Origin: Neisseria arctica
GTDB taxonomy: Bacteria; Pseudomonadota; Gammaproteobacteria; Burkholderiales; Neisseriaceae
Length of the DNA: 64,000 nt
Assembly (NCBI RefSeq): GCF_022870905.1
Contig: NZ_CP091510.1
Coordinates: forward strand, 1,798,001 to 1,862,000
Direction of reading: 5' to 3'
The notes under the pieces were generated by a model. The model had not been told where the DNA came from and made no database searches. It saw only the letters and a list, made by a program, of their open reading frames with translations. Positions within the stretch are counted from its first letter, which is position 1, and each line of letters begins with the position of its first letter. Of the stretch, positions 8,642 to 16,133 are shown piece after piece. The translations under genes and the position numbers were made by a program.

Positions 8642-8723
8642 AGGTTCGTTTACTTTTGATTTTTATGAAATAAATTGTGCCAAATTCGCTTTCTTCACGC
8701 AAGCGGCACAGATGTGAGGTTAT

Positions 8724-9629
8724 TCAAAATTTCATGGCGGAAAAAACAACCATCAAAACCGGGGAAATAATATTGATGATAAACCCGAAACTGATGGCCA
8801 ACGGAACTGCCGCCAAACCGCCGGAACGTTGAATAACCGGCAAAGTAAAATCCAAACTGGTCGCACCGCCCACCCCCACAGCTGCACTCGGATGGCGGCG
8901 CATTAGCAACGGAATAAATACCAAAGCAAAAAATTCGCGGGCCAGGTCATTCAACAGCGCCACACTACCCCATATCGGGCCGTAGGCTTCGGTCATCACA
9001 ATACCGGAAAGCGAGTACCAGCCAAACCCAGATGCCAATGCCAAACCTTTACTCCATGAAACTTCGGATTGCAAAGCGGCAAACAGCAAACCTCCTGCTA
9101 AAGAAGAAAGCGTAATCAATATACTGGTTTGCACGCCGCGCTTATTAATCAGCACCTGCCGCAAGGTAATACCGCTGCTTCGTAATTGTACCGCCACGAC
9201 AAATACCATCAACATCAGGCAATAAGTACCCAAGTTTTCCGGCGGCAGCCAATCACGGCTGAGTATCCTACCCAGCATAAAACCCGCTAACACGCAACCG
9301 AGCTGCTTGATACTGCCCGTTAAGCTAATATCGGCTTTTTTTTTGCTTCCCTCCACCTTCCATGGAAAACGGCGGTCATACCACATTAAAACCAGCAAAT
9401 TCATCCCGATCACGGCTATAAACAGGCAAACGGTCGATATGAAAATAGTGCTGATTTGCGCGCCTAAATTCTCAACTTGGGAAAGCGACACGCCGATCAG
9501 CAACAATATGGCATATACCAGCCACGACAGGGCTTTATCCAATAAGGGCTGATATTGTTTGGGCACACTTATAAAAAATCCGGCAAAAAGCGGCGAGAGT
9601 ACGGTAATCAAAGTTATCAAACTGTTCAT
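8724..9629 (-). CDS. lysO: Lysine exporter LysO family
   Basis: Inner-membrane exporter of lysine and its analogues, 301 residues, the expected LysO (YbjE, DUF340) length. The N-terminal half has paired membrane helices. The conserved C-terminal half contains SGFGWYSLSGIVMTEAYGP, LLNDLAREFFALVFIPLLM and GGATSLDFTLPVIQRSGG, the family signature. A run of nine A on the coding strand (plus-strand T 9336-9344) encodes SKKKAD and is a slippage-prone site. A perfect -10 (TATAAT) lies about 75 bases upstream of the start. Confidence 0.88.
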   Translation of the reverse strand: MNSLITLITVLSPLFAGFFISVPKQYQPLLDKALSWLVYAILLLIGVSLSQVENLGAQISTIFISTVCLFIAVIGMNLLVLMWYDRRFPWKVEGSKKKADISLTGSIKQLGCVLAGFMLGRILSRDWLPPENLGTYCLMLMVFVVAVQLRSSGITLRQVLINKRGVQTSILITLSSLAGGLLFAALQSEVSWSKGLALASGFGWYSLSGIVMTEAYGPIWGSVALLNDLAREFFALVFIPLLMRRHPSAAVGVGGATSLDFTLPVIQRSGGLAAVPLAISFGFIINIISPVLMVVFSAMKF

Positions 9630-9703
9630 AGCATGAGCGCAGCAGTTGCCAAACTTTTGAACCGTTCGGACAACTCTCTTTAATGTCTTAATGTCGGCTA
9701 AGC

Positions 9704-9709
9704 ATTATA
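9704..9709 (-). promoter_or_regulatory. Probable -10 element for lysO
   Basis: A perfect TATAAT on the minus strand, about 75 bases upstream of the lysO ATG. The hexamer 17 bases before it (TAGCCT) is a poor -35 match, so the strength is uncertain. It is divergent from the promoter at 9772-9800. Confidence 0.45.
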
Positions 9710-9771
9710 TCTGTTAGCAAACGTTAAGGCTAGGCAGAGCCCCGTATGGCTTCGAGTGAGATACGCCTATG

Positions 9772-9800
9772 TTGACAAGCCTGTAACGCAGGCATAAGAT
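9772..9800 (+). promoter_or_regulatory. Promoter TTGACA-17-TAAGAT with palindromic spacer
   Basis: A perfect -35 (TTGACA, 9772-9777), a 17-base spacer and the -10 TAAGAT (9795-9800). The spacer carries an inverted repeat (GCCTG taacg CAGGC), and a larger one (GCAGAGC 9734-9740, GCTCTGC 9803-9809) brackets the promoter. This fits an operator over the promoter, or the DNA of a structured RNA. No start codon follows closely with a clear ribosome site. Confidence 0.55.
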
Positions 9801-9806
9801 TAGCTC

Positions 9807-9942
9807 TGCATCACGAGTTGGGAAACCATGCCAACCTGCCTATTGCCGGCAAGGTGGAATGCGCGTGCAGATGCGGCTGTTGATTTTTCGACGGTAAATA
9901 TCGGCATCACACCCTGTTTCCCGAAATGCAGGGTGTTTTTTG
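9807..9942 (+). ncRNA. Candidate small RNA or structured leader
   Basis: About 135 bases lie between the promoter and a strong terminator. They contain two mutually exclusive hairpins: GTTGG (9817-9821) with CCAAC (9831-9835), or ACCTGCC with GGCAAGGT around 9834-9855. GGGAAA in the first loop is complementary to TTTCCC in the terminator loop. I do not recognise the family; I could not match it to 6S, SRP, tmRNA, RNase P or common riboswitch cores. It is either a free sRNA or an attenuating leader for the 102-aa gene at 10033. A 61-codon open frame across it looks incidental. Confidence 0.5.
9909..9942 (+). terminator. Intrinsic terminator of the candidate small RNA
   Basis: An 8-bp GC-rich stem ACACCCTG / CAGGGTGT (9909-9916 with 9929-9936), a 12-base loop and a T-run. 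It lies about 90 bases before the next start codon. Confidence 0.8.
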
Positions 9943-10032
9943 TTATCCGGCTGCTTCATCGGCAGCCCCTATGGGTGATTTATTCCCAATTGCCGCCCAT
10001 TATAAAGTGCTAAACAGGATAAGGAATATCGC

Positions 10033-10341
10033 ATGAAAATCCAGAATCTCGAGTTCTCTGTTCATACCGTTGCGGCCAGCTCGGCCATTCAGTTTGTGCT
10101 ACACCGCAACGGCAGCCGCAATGAAATTATAGGTATTTACCGACCCGAAGAAAAACTGTGGCTCTGTCCGCTTGCCTTTCCCAATCACTACTGCGCCCCA
10201 CTCTCTCCAGATAGGGAACTCGCTACGTTGCGTACGATTTTATTTTTAGCAGGAGCCGATGATATCGACGGCTGTATCAGCGCTCTGGAAACTTATGCAA
10301 AAGAATATGATGCCGCCCGCCGCAAACACTATGCAGCTTAA
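10033..10341 (+). CDS. Hypothetical protein, 102 aa
   Basis: Not recognised. A soluble protein beginning MKIQNLEFSVHTVAASSAIQ, with a short LRTILFLAGADDIDGCISAL helix and a basic end (YDAARRKHYAA); no signal peptide or membrane segment. AAGGAATATCGC precedes the ATG. It lies downstream of the promoter-hairpin-terminator unit at 9772-9942, so its expression may depend on read-through of that terminator. A 14-bp terminator stem follows 15 bases after its stop, supporting a real monocistronic gene. Confidence 0.7.
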   Translation: MKIQNLEFSVHTVAASSAIQFVLHRNGSRNEIIGIYRPEEKLWLCPLAFPNHYCAPLSPDRELATLRTILFLAGADDIDGCISALETYAKEYDAARRKHYAA

Positions 10342-10356
10342 ATATTCTCTTTATTG

Positions 10357-10398
10357 AAATAAAATGCCGTATTAAATTTTTCAGACGGCATTTTATTT
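10357..10398. terminator. Terminator after the 102-aa gene
   Basis: Inverted repeat AAATAAAATGCCGT / ACGGCATTTTATTT (10357-10370 with 10385-10398). One arm carries a full DUS, the other only part of it. Confidence 0.75.
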
Positions 10399-10502
10399 CG
10401 CAATATAAAAAACACCATTATATTTCTTTCATTCCTGACGGACAGTTCGGCAGAATTTGCATTGCCTATAAAATCATGATCTATGTTGCTCTCATAAAAA
10501 AA

Positions 10503-10528
10503 AGCCGCCCGAAAATTTTCAGACGGCT
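10503..10528. terminator. DUS-type terminator downstream of hchA
   Basis: An imperfect inverted DUS pair, AGCCGCCCGAAAA with TTTTCAGACGGCT, with A/T runs outside. It lies about 75 bases beyond the hchA stop on the minus strand. Confidence 0.6.
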
Positions 10529-10603
10529 CCTTATTTTATGATAATGATCATAACCGGATATCATAGTGACGAAAGCAGCGCATCGACCACGCTGAAAGAA
10601 ACA

Positions 10604-11473
10604 TTAATCCAATTTGGTAACGGCATCCAACAATACATCTGCGGCAAGGATTCCTAAATTATTTGCGGCCAGCGGACTATCTCCGGTTAACAGTTGGCGG
10701 TCTTGGCATACTTTACCGGTAATGTCTTTATTCATTACTTTCATGCCCAAAGCCTGTAAGCGTTCCGCTACCAACCACGGCAAACGACCGGGCATATAGC
10801 CGATATCAATATTGGCACCTTCGTCAAGTGAGTCGGGAAATACGCACAACTCATAACCTTTGAGCGGGAAGGCGCCCTGCTCATCTGCCAATGACACCAA
10901 TGCTGCCGGACCATGGCACAAAGTGATGATATAGCGGTTTTTATCCAGCATCGAATTTAAAACACGCGCCACCTCACTACTTTCAGGAATAGCATTAAGT
11001 ACACCATGACCACCGGGCACAAATACGGCAATATAAGGAGAATCCTCATCGGTTACCGATTCAATAATATCGGCCAATTTATGCGGCTTCTGTAACTTCG
11101 GCAGATAAGTTTCAAAAATACCGGCTACCGCCTGATCTTCCTTCGGCATCGCCCACATTTCAAACTTAACGGGATTTCCCGATAAAGTAGCGACTTCGAT
11201 TTCAAATCCGGCTTCATGGATATGGAGCATCGGCAACAACGTTTCGACCGGATGGTTACCGGTAGAAAAAAGTTTGCCGTTTTGCATTTTTACATACCGC
11301 TCATCGGTAGCAATCATCAAAACTTTATATTTTCCCCCCTTATAAGGCTCGGAAAATTTGAAACTTTTAAAATCGGTTTTTGGGTTGGTATAAAGGCTGA
11401 GTGAATATTCCGAAGGGAAGTAGGCATTATATTCAGCGTGGTCGGGTACGGGCTGCTTGCTGAGATCGCTCAT
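10604..11473 (-). CDS. hchA: Glyoxalase III / protein deglycase HchA
   Basis: DJ-1/PfpI-superfamily enzyme that converts methylglyoxal to lactate without cofactor and has been reported to deglycate proteins and nucleotides (Hsp31). At 289 residues it is close to the E. coli protein (283). The catalytic cysteine is C186 in [10 protein letters not shown], followed directly by H187 as in the family. [11 protein letters not shown] near residue 150 is the second conserved loop, and [15 protein letters not shown] near the start is typical of HchA rather than other DJ-1 proteins. It is a single gene between terminators. Confidence 0.93.
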   Translation of the reverse strand: MSDLSKQPVPDHAEYNAYFPSEYSLSLYTNPKTDFKSFKFSEPYKGGKYKVLMIATDERYVKMQNGKLFSTGNHPVETLLPMLHIHEAGFEIEVATLSGNPVKFEMWAMPKEDQAVAGIFETYLPKLQKPHKLADIIESVTDEDSPYIAVFVPGGHGVLNAIPESSEVARVLNSMLDKNRYIITLCHGPAALVSLADEQGAFPLKGYELCVFPDSLDEGANIDIGYMPGRLPWLVAERLQALGMKVMNKDITGKVCQDRQLLTGDSPLAANNLGILAADVLLDAVTKLD

Positions 11474-11626
11474 AGCGGTTCTCCAAAAAATAAAGTGGGG
11501 ACAAAAGGATAAGTAAAAATCCTGCTACGCGATTCTACCCTCATACCTCCCGCTGGATACAACGGGCTTACGCGCTTTTACTTTCCAACAGCATATACCG
11601 GCATTTTATCTGCCAATGTAAAAAAA

Positions 11627-12556
11627 TTATTCCGAACCCAATATCAAAAAGGGGTTTTCACCTCCGCGCTGATAGCCTGACTCACCTACTAAAATATCCA
11701 AAGCCAGCGAAGCTAAATCGTCTGCCACCGGGTCGGCATATTGTTGTTTGTCTTGCCGGTAAAGCTTACGGTAACTATGGCACGCCTCACAGCTTTCGGC
11801 TCTTGCGCCCGTCAGTACCGGGCTGAGCCCGGGTGTTTCCTCCGGATCGATTTCCTGAATACGCATGCCGCTGCTGTCACCGCAAGTGGTACATTTTGCA
11901 CGCAGGGCATTCCAGCGGCTGTTGCAATGAGGACAATGCATATAGCGGAAACCTGCCAAATCCGTTTTAATCAACACTACACTTCCTACCGCTTCTGTGC
12001 CGCAGCAGGGACAGTTTACGCGCTCTTCCACCGGCGGAACATGGTCTTCGGTCAATTGCGCCGCCCATGCCGTCCAAATAACCTGCAAGGCCGCCCGCAC
12101 CCATACCAAAGCCGAGCGGTCGGTATCGGTTTCATTTTTGGTTAACACGCGCCTAGCTAATTCTTCTGCTTGCTCACGTGACAATGCGGCTAATTTATCC
12201 AACTCTGCCTGTACGGTTTTCGTCACACCTATACGGCCTATCTCCGCCACTAAATCGGCCAACACACCGTAAAAATCGGCAGGCACCTCGCCTAGGGCTG
12301 CTTGCGGCAAAACGGTTTGCCCTTGGTATAAATCGGGCAGCACGAAGCTGTGTTTGTCGTAAACCGCCTGCTGCGCCGTACTCAACTTGCCTAATAATTC
12401 AAGATACACGCGCCATTCGCTGGCTTCATTTTGCGCCAACTCTTGAAAACGGGTACTGCGTTCGGCAAAAAGGTTGCTTTCAGGTGCCAACCAAAACGGT
12501 GTATGGAACAAGCCTTTTTGAATTTCGGTAATCGGTTTGATGGATATTGTGCTCAT
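11627..12556 (-). CDS. fdhE: Formate dehydrogenase accessory protein FdhE
   Basis: Accessory factor needed for maturation or activity of molybdenum/tungsten formate dehydrogenases. 309 residues, matching FdhE. The C-terminal rubredoxin-like region has four Cys pairs: CPCCG, CPHC, CTTCG and CEAC, between residues about 183 and 260. The start PITEIQKGLFHTPFWLAPES is family-typical. It is encoded 38 bases after fdhD on the same strand, so they probably form one operon. No formate dehydrogenase structural gene lies in the window. Confidence 0.93.
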   Translation of the reverse strand: MSTISIKPITEIQKGLFHTPFWLAPESNLFAERSTRFQELAQNEASEWRVYLELLGKLSTAQQAVYDKHSFVLPDLYQGQTVLPQAALGEVPADFYGVLADLVAEIGRIGVTKTVQAELDKLAALSREQAEELARRVLTKNETDTDRSALVWVRAALQVIWTAWAAQLTEDHVPPVEERVNCPCCGTEAVGSVVLIKTDLAGFRYMHCPHCNSRWNALRAKCTTCGDSSGMRIQEIDPEETPGLSPVLTGARAESCEACHSYRKLYRQDKQQYADPVADDLASLALDILVGESGYQRGGENPFLILGSE

Positions 12557-12594
12557 AATCTTTTCTTTGTGTATGTGTTTTGCAAAGGCTCGTT

Positions 12595-13422
12595 TCAGAC
12601 GGCCTGCTTTGTTTCGCCGGAACAGGCCGTCTGAATATAATCGGGATGGGTATAAACCGTATATTGATGCTCCCGGGCAAAGCCGATTAATGTCATGCCG
12701 GCTTGTTCGGCCAAACGTACGGCAAAGGCCGTGGGCGCCGAAACCGCGACCAATAGTCCCACGCCCATTGCCGCTGCTTTAGCCACCATCTCATAACTGG
12801 CACGGCTGGACACCAACACCCAGCCCCGCTGCCAATCAATATTGTTTTTTGCACCCCAGCCCAACAGCTTGTCGAGCGCGTTATGGCGGCCCACATCCTC
12901 AAATAATTTGACAACAAGGCCTTCTTCTACCCAAGCCGCACCATGCACCGCACCTGTTTGCGCGCGCAAGGTCTGGTATTTGTCAAAGGTTTGCAATGCC
13001 GCCTGTATATCCTGTGCTTGAACGATATGGCCGCGCGCTACTTCAGGCAAATCCGGCCTGACCGCCTCCAAACTTTCCACCCCGCACAAGCCGCAGCCAG
13101 TACGCCCGTTCATATTACGGCGACGTTCTTTCAATAACAGGAAACGCGCCGAGGCAATCTCCAAATGAACTTCAATACCGTTACAACCATTTTTGGTTTC
13201 CACATCGTAAAGCTCTCCGACATGGGACAGAATGCCTTCGCTCAGACTAAAACCAAGTGCCAATTCCGTTATATCGGCGGGAGTAGCCATCAATACGACA
13301 TGGGCGATTCCGTTATACACCAATGCTACCGGTGTTTCTTCTGCAAGAAGATCATCGGTATTTTCGGTGCTACCGTTTCTGAAACGGCTTACGATGTAAA
13401 TACTGCTGATTGCATTTAGCAT
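12595..13422 (-). CDS. fdhD: Formate dehydrogenase sulfurtransferase FdhD
   Basis: Sulfurtransferase that passes sulfur from IscS to the molybdenum bis-MGD cofactor of formate dehydrogenase. 275 residues. The catalytic Cys pair is in GCGLCG (C110 and C113). Other conserved parts are EGILSHVGEL near 62 and VGRHNALDKLLG near 178. It precedes fdhE. A full DUS flanks the stop codon, part of it inside the coding end. The IS element lies 190 bases upstream of its start, in what may be its promoter region. Confidence 0.94.
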   Translation of the reverse strand: MLNAISSIYIVSRFRNGSTENTDDLLAEETPVALVYNGIAHVVLMATPADITELALGFSLSEGILSHVGELYDVETKNGCNGIEVHLEIASARFLLLKERRRNMNGRTGCGLCGVESLEAVRPDLPEVARGHIVQAQDIQAALQTFDKYQTLRAQTGAVHGAAWVEEGLVVKLFEDVGRHNALDKLLGWGAKNNIDWQRGWVLVSSRASYEMVAKAAAMGVGLLVAVSAPTAFAVRLAEQAGMTLIGFAREHQYTVYTHPDYIQTACSGETKQAV

Positions 13423-13613
13423 AAAAATAAGTAAGATAGAAATGAAAATTAAGCTGTCTCAAACATCAACAGCCAAACTAAAATTATAACAATTTATAAC
13501 AAAAAATATATCTTCCACCTGAATTTATATTACTTATCAATTTACATACTATAACCCAATAACTATCAAACTATACAGGCAAGATGACTACAATGATTTT
13601 TAATAAAAAATAA

Positions 13614-14325
13614 GGGGCTGTATTAGATTAGCCTTAAATATCACACCAAATTCGCAAGATTTTAAGTTGCTCTTTTGGTGTACCAAAGTTAAAACGAAAT
13701 TCGCATTCTTTCAAGAATAAAGGGAAAGATTTTCGGTCAATTCCATTGTACTTTCGTAGAACGCGCTTTGCCTGATTCCAGAAGTTTTCAATACCGTTGA
13801 TATGGTTTTGACGGTCGACAAAAAGCTCTGAATGATTGATTCTGTGATGCGTAAATTCACTCACATCTAGCACATCATAGCTTTTGTAATAGTCCGTATA
13901 AACAATGCTATCAGGCATTATTTTTCGTTTAATAACAGGTAGTAAAGTATCTTGTTTGGTATTTTTAACGACAACAGTATAAACCTTGCCTTGACGTTTC
14001 AAAATACCAAATACCGCTACTTTCCCAGCCGCTCCGCGACCGCGTTTGCCTTTTCGTTGTCCACCAAAATAACTCTCATCAAGCTCGATTGAACCATCAA
14101 AGATTTCATCAGCTTGAAGCTCTAAATGATAGGCAGTGACTTGGCGAATTTTACGGTAAAACAGAGCTGCTGAATTGGGGTTAATATCCAATAAATTGGC
14201 AGCAGAACGGGCGGTTACCTCAAGTACAAAAAATTCAAGCAACTTTTTTGTACTTTTTTAGATAGTTTACAGTGTGTTATCTTCATTTTTAAAGGGTAAC
14301 ATAACTGCCAATCTAATACAGCCCC
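13614..14325. mobile_element. IS1595-family insertion sequence (IS1016 group), 712 bp
   Basis: Both ends are visible. The left terminal repeat GGGGCTGTATTAGATTAGCC starts at 13614. The right end, read on the minus strand from 14325, gives GGGGCTGTATTAGATTGGCA: 18 of 20 positions match. The flanks carry an exact 8-bp target duplication AAAAATAA (13606-13613 and 14326-14333), the length typical of this group. It holds one transposase gene with a frameshift near its start. It lies between fdhD and the tannase-like gene, 46 bases before the latter's ATG. Confidence 0.95.
13634..14286 (-). pseudogene. IS1595-family transposase, frameshifted near the N-terminus
   Basis: DDE-type transposase. The main frame (13634-14242) has the IS1595 pattern: DGSIELDESYFGGQRKGKRG, IVYTDYYKSYDVLD and HINGIENFWNQAKRVLRKYN. 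The expected start MKITHCKLSKKVQ (ATG at 14286) is in another frame. It joins the main frame only if one A is gained, or by a -1 slip, in the six-A run at 14244-14249 (minus strand CAAAAAAG), giving VQKKLLEFFVLEVTAR as in relatives I recall. Either a lost A (or sequencing error) has inactivated it, or slippage makes the full protein. A TTG at 14242 is a poor start. Confidence 0.85.
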
Positions 14326-14371
14326 AAAAATAATTACCATATCATTTAATCAATTTTATAAGGTCAAAATC

Positions 14372-15859
14372 ATGGTGAAAAACATATATTTTATATTTAA
14401 CCTACCCCTACTACTAACTCTAGCTTCATGTACATCCTCAATCAGTCAAAATGCACTTGCAGTCAACAGCCTTGATTTCCGTAAACAGCCTGCCGTACAA
14501 AAAAGCACCGAGTTAAATGGTCAAACCATACGTTACCGCGCATACGAAGACATAGTTTATGTGAAAAATCCTGTAGATATAGAATATCAAACTATCAATA
14601 TCTATATACCAGAAGCCTATTACAACAACCAAAAGATAGATGGTTATACCGCTAATACCGCACCTATTTTCCTACCTAACCAAATCGGCGGCTATATGCC
14701 GGCCAAGCCTGGGAAACCCGGCTTAGACCAACGTAGCGGTCAAGCAAACGCCTTATTGGTAGCTTTGTCCAAAGGGTATGTTGTTGCATCTCCCGGAGCG
14801 CGTGGACGCACAGCAGCCAACGGCAAAGCACCCGCGGCAATTATCGACCTCAAAGCCGCCGTACGTTACTTGCACGCCAATGATGCCGTCATGCCTGGTG
14901 ATGCCCGTAAAATCATTTCAAACGGCACCAGTGCTGGGGGAGCACTATCCGCACTACTCGGCGCCAGCGGTAACAGTCAAGATTACCAAAACCGCTTAGT
15001 CAAACTTGGTGCCGCAAATGCATCCGACAGTATTTTTGCCGTTTCCGCCTACTGCCCAATTACCGACCTCGAACATGCTGATATGGCTTACGAGTGGCAG
15101 TTTAACGGTGTGAACGACTATAAAAAAATAAATATCACCATGCTTGATTACCAAGTAAAACGTGAGCTACTACCCGGCACACTTACTGAAACTGAAAAAA
15201 CATTATCCACTCTACTGAAAACAGCCTATCCCGCGTACATCAACAGTTTGCATTTGAAAGACAACCAAGGACGTCCTCTGACCCTTGATGTACAAGGTAA
15301 CGGCAGCTTTAAAAACTATATAGCCAGCTATTTGGCCGCATCCGCACAAAAGCAACTAGATGAAGGTAAAAACTTATCTGACCGCAACTGGCTGACCATA
15401 CACAAAGGTAAAATCAGCTCCGTTGATTTTGACCTTTACGCAAAAGCTGCAGGCCGCCAAAAAACTCCTCCTGCCTTTGATGCAGTGGATTTAAGCAGTG
15501 GTGAAAACCAGCTCTTCGGCACAGCCTCAACCGACAAGCAGCATTTTACTGCCTTCAGCAAAAGCCACTCTACGGTAAAGGATAGTTCACATGCAGATAG
15601 CGCAACCATTAAAATGATGAATCCACTCAACTATATCGGCAACAATCTTGCCGATACCGCCGCCTATTGGCGCATCCGGGCAGGCAGTGCCGACCGCGAT
15701 ACTTCTTTGGCAGTATCTGCCATATTGGCAACTAAGCTGCAAAACCACGGCTACCATGTTGATTACGCCATACCTTGGGATGTACCACACAGCGGTGATT
15801 ATGATTTGGATGAATTATTCGCTTGGATGAAGCAAATCAGCTCCCTCCCCCTACATTAG
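14372..15859 (+). CDS. Tannase-like (subtype B) alpha/beta hydrolase lipoprotein
   Basis: Predicted surface or periplasmic lipoprotein esterase. The signal peptide ends in the lipobox LASC (C20). The rest resembles subtype B tannases, which cleave gallate esters. Nucleophile S187 is in NGTSAGG; PGARGRT near residue 141 resembles the oxyanion region; likely catalytic D441 (SADRD) and H473 (VPHSGDYD) are at the spacing expected of the family. At 495 residues it is near the usual length. Codon use looks more AT-rich than neighbouring genes, and an IS sits just upstream, suggesting acquired DNA. The substrate is uncertain; other feruloyl or aryl esters are possible. Confidence 0.78.
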   Translation: MVKNIYFIFNLPLLLTLASCTSSISQNALAVNSLDFRKQPAVQKSTELNGQTIRYRAYEDIVYVKNPVDIEYQTINIYIPEAYYNNQKIDGYTANTAPIFLPNQIGGYMPAKPGKPGLDQRSGQANALLVALSKGYVVASPGARGRTAANGKAPAAIIDLKAAVRYLHANDAVMPGDARKIISNGTSAGGALSALLGASGNSQDYQNRLVKLGAANASDSIFAVSAYCPITDLEHADMAYEWQFNGVNDYKKINITMLDYQVKRELLPGTLTETEKTLSTLLKTAYPAYINSLHLKDNQGRPLTLDVQGNGSFKNYIASYLAASAQKQLDEGKNLSDRNWLTIHKGKISSVDFDLYAKAAGRQKTPPAFDAVDLSSGENQLFGTASTDKQHFTAFSKSHSTVKDSSHADSATIKMMNPLNYIGNNLADTAAYWRIRAGSADRDTSLAVSAILATKLQNHGYHVDYAIPWDVPHSGDYDLDELFAWMKQISSLPLH

Positions 15860-15978
15860 GCAAGCAAACCACACGCTCATCCAAATATAAGGGCTGCTTA
15901 CCAAGTAGAGGCAGCTCTTTTCACAACAATTATAAATCCATAAACTCATAAAACCTGTTACTGCGCTCAATATAAAAA

Positions 15979-16008
15979 TACCGTCTGAATCTTTTTCAGA
16001 CGGCACTA
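15979..16008. terminator. DUS-pair terminator after the tannase-like gene
   Basis: Inverted pair CCGTCTGAA (15981-15989) and TTCAGACGG (15995-16003), with A-rich and T-rich flanks, between two convergent genes. Confidence 0.65.
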
Positions 16009-16133
16009 AAATAAAATCAAAATAAATAATCAAACTACCAATTACATCACATATAGACTTTTTGCTAGATATAACCCCCAATTATTCAATCGTATCCCAA
16101 TATACTATCGGCCAACCAACAAAACCGGATACG

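Noticed and set aside
9732..9910. Possibility that the structured unit is 6S RNA
   Set aside because: Length is similar, but I could not pair the two ends into a closing stem, and a typical intrinsic terminator follows; not enough to call 6S.
9828..10013. 61-codon frame across the candidate small RNA
   Set aside because: It runs through an intrinsic terminator, lacks a ribosome site and shows no coding character; treated as incidental.
15851..16081. 76-codon frame on the minus strand after the tannase-like gene
   Set aside because: It crosses a DUS-pair terminator, has no ribosome site and reads as low-complexity hydrophobic chance sequence.
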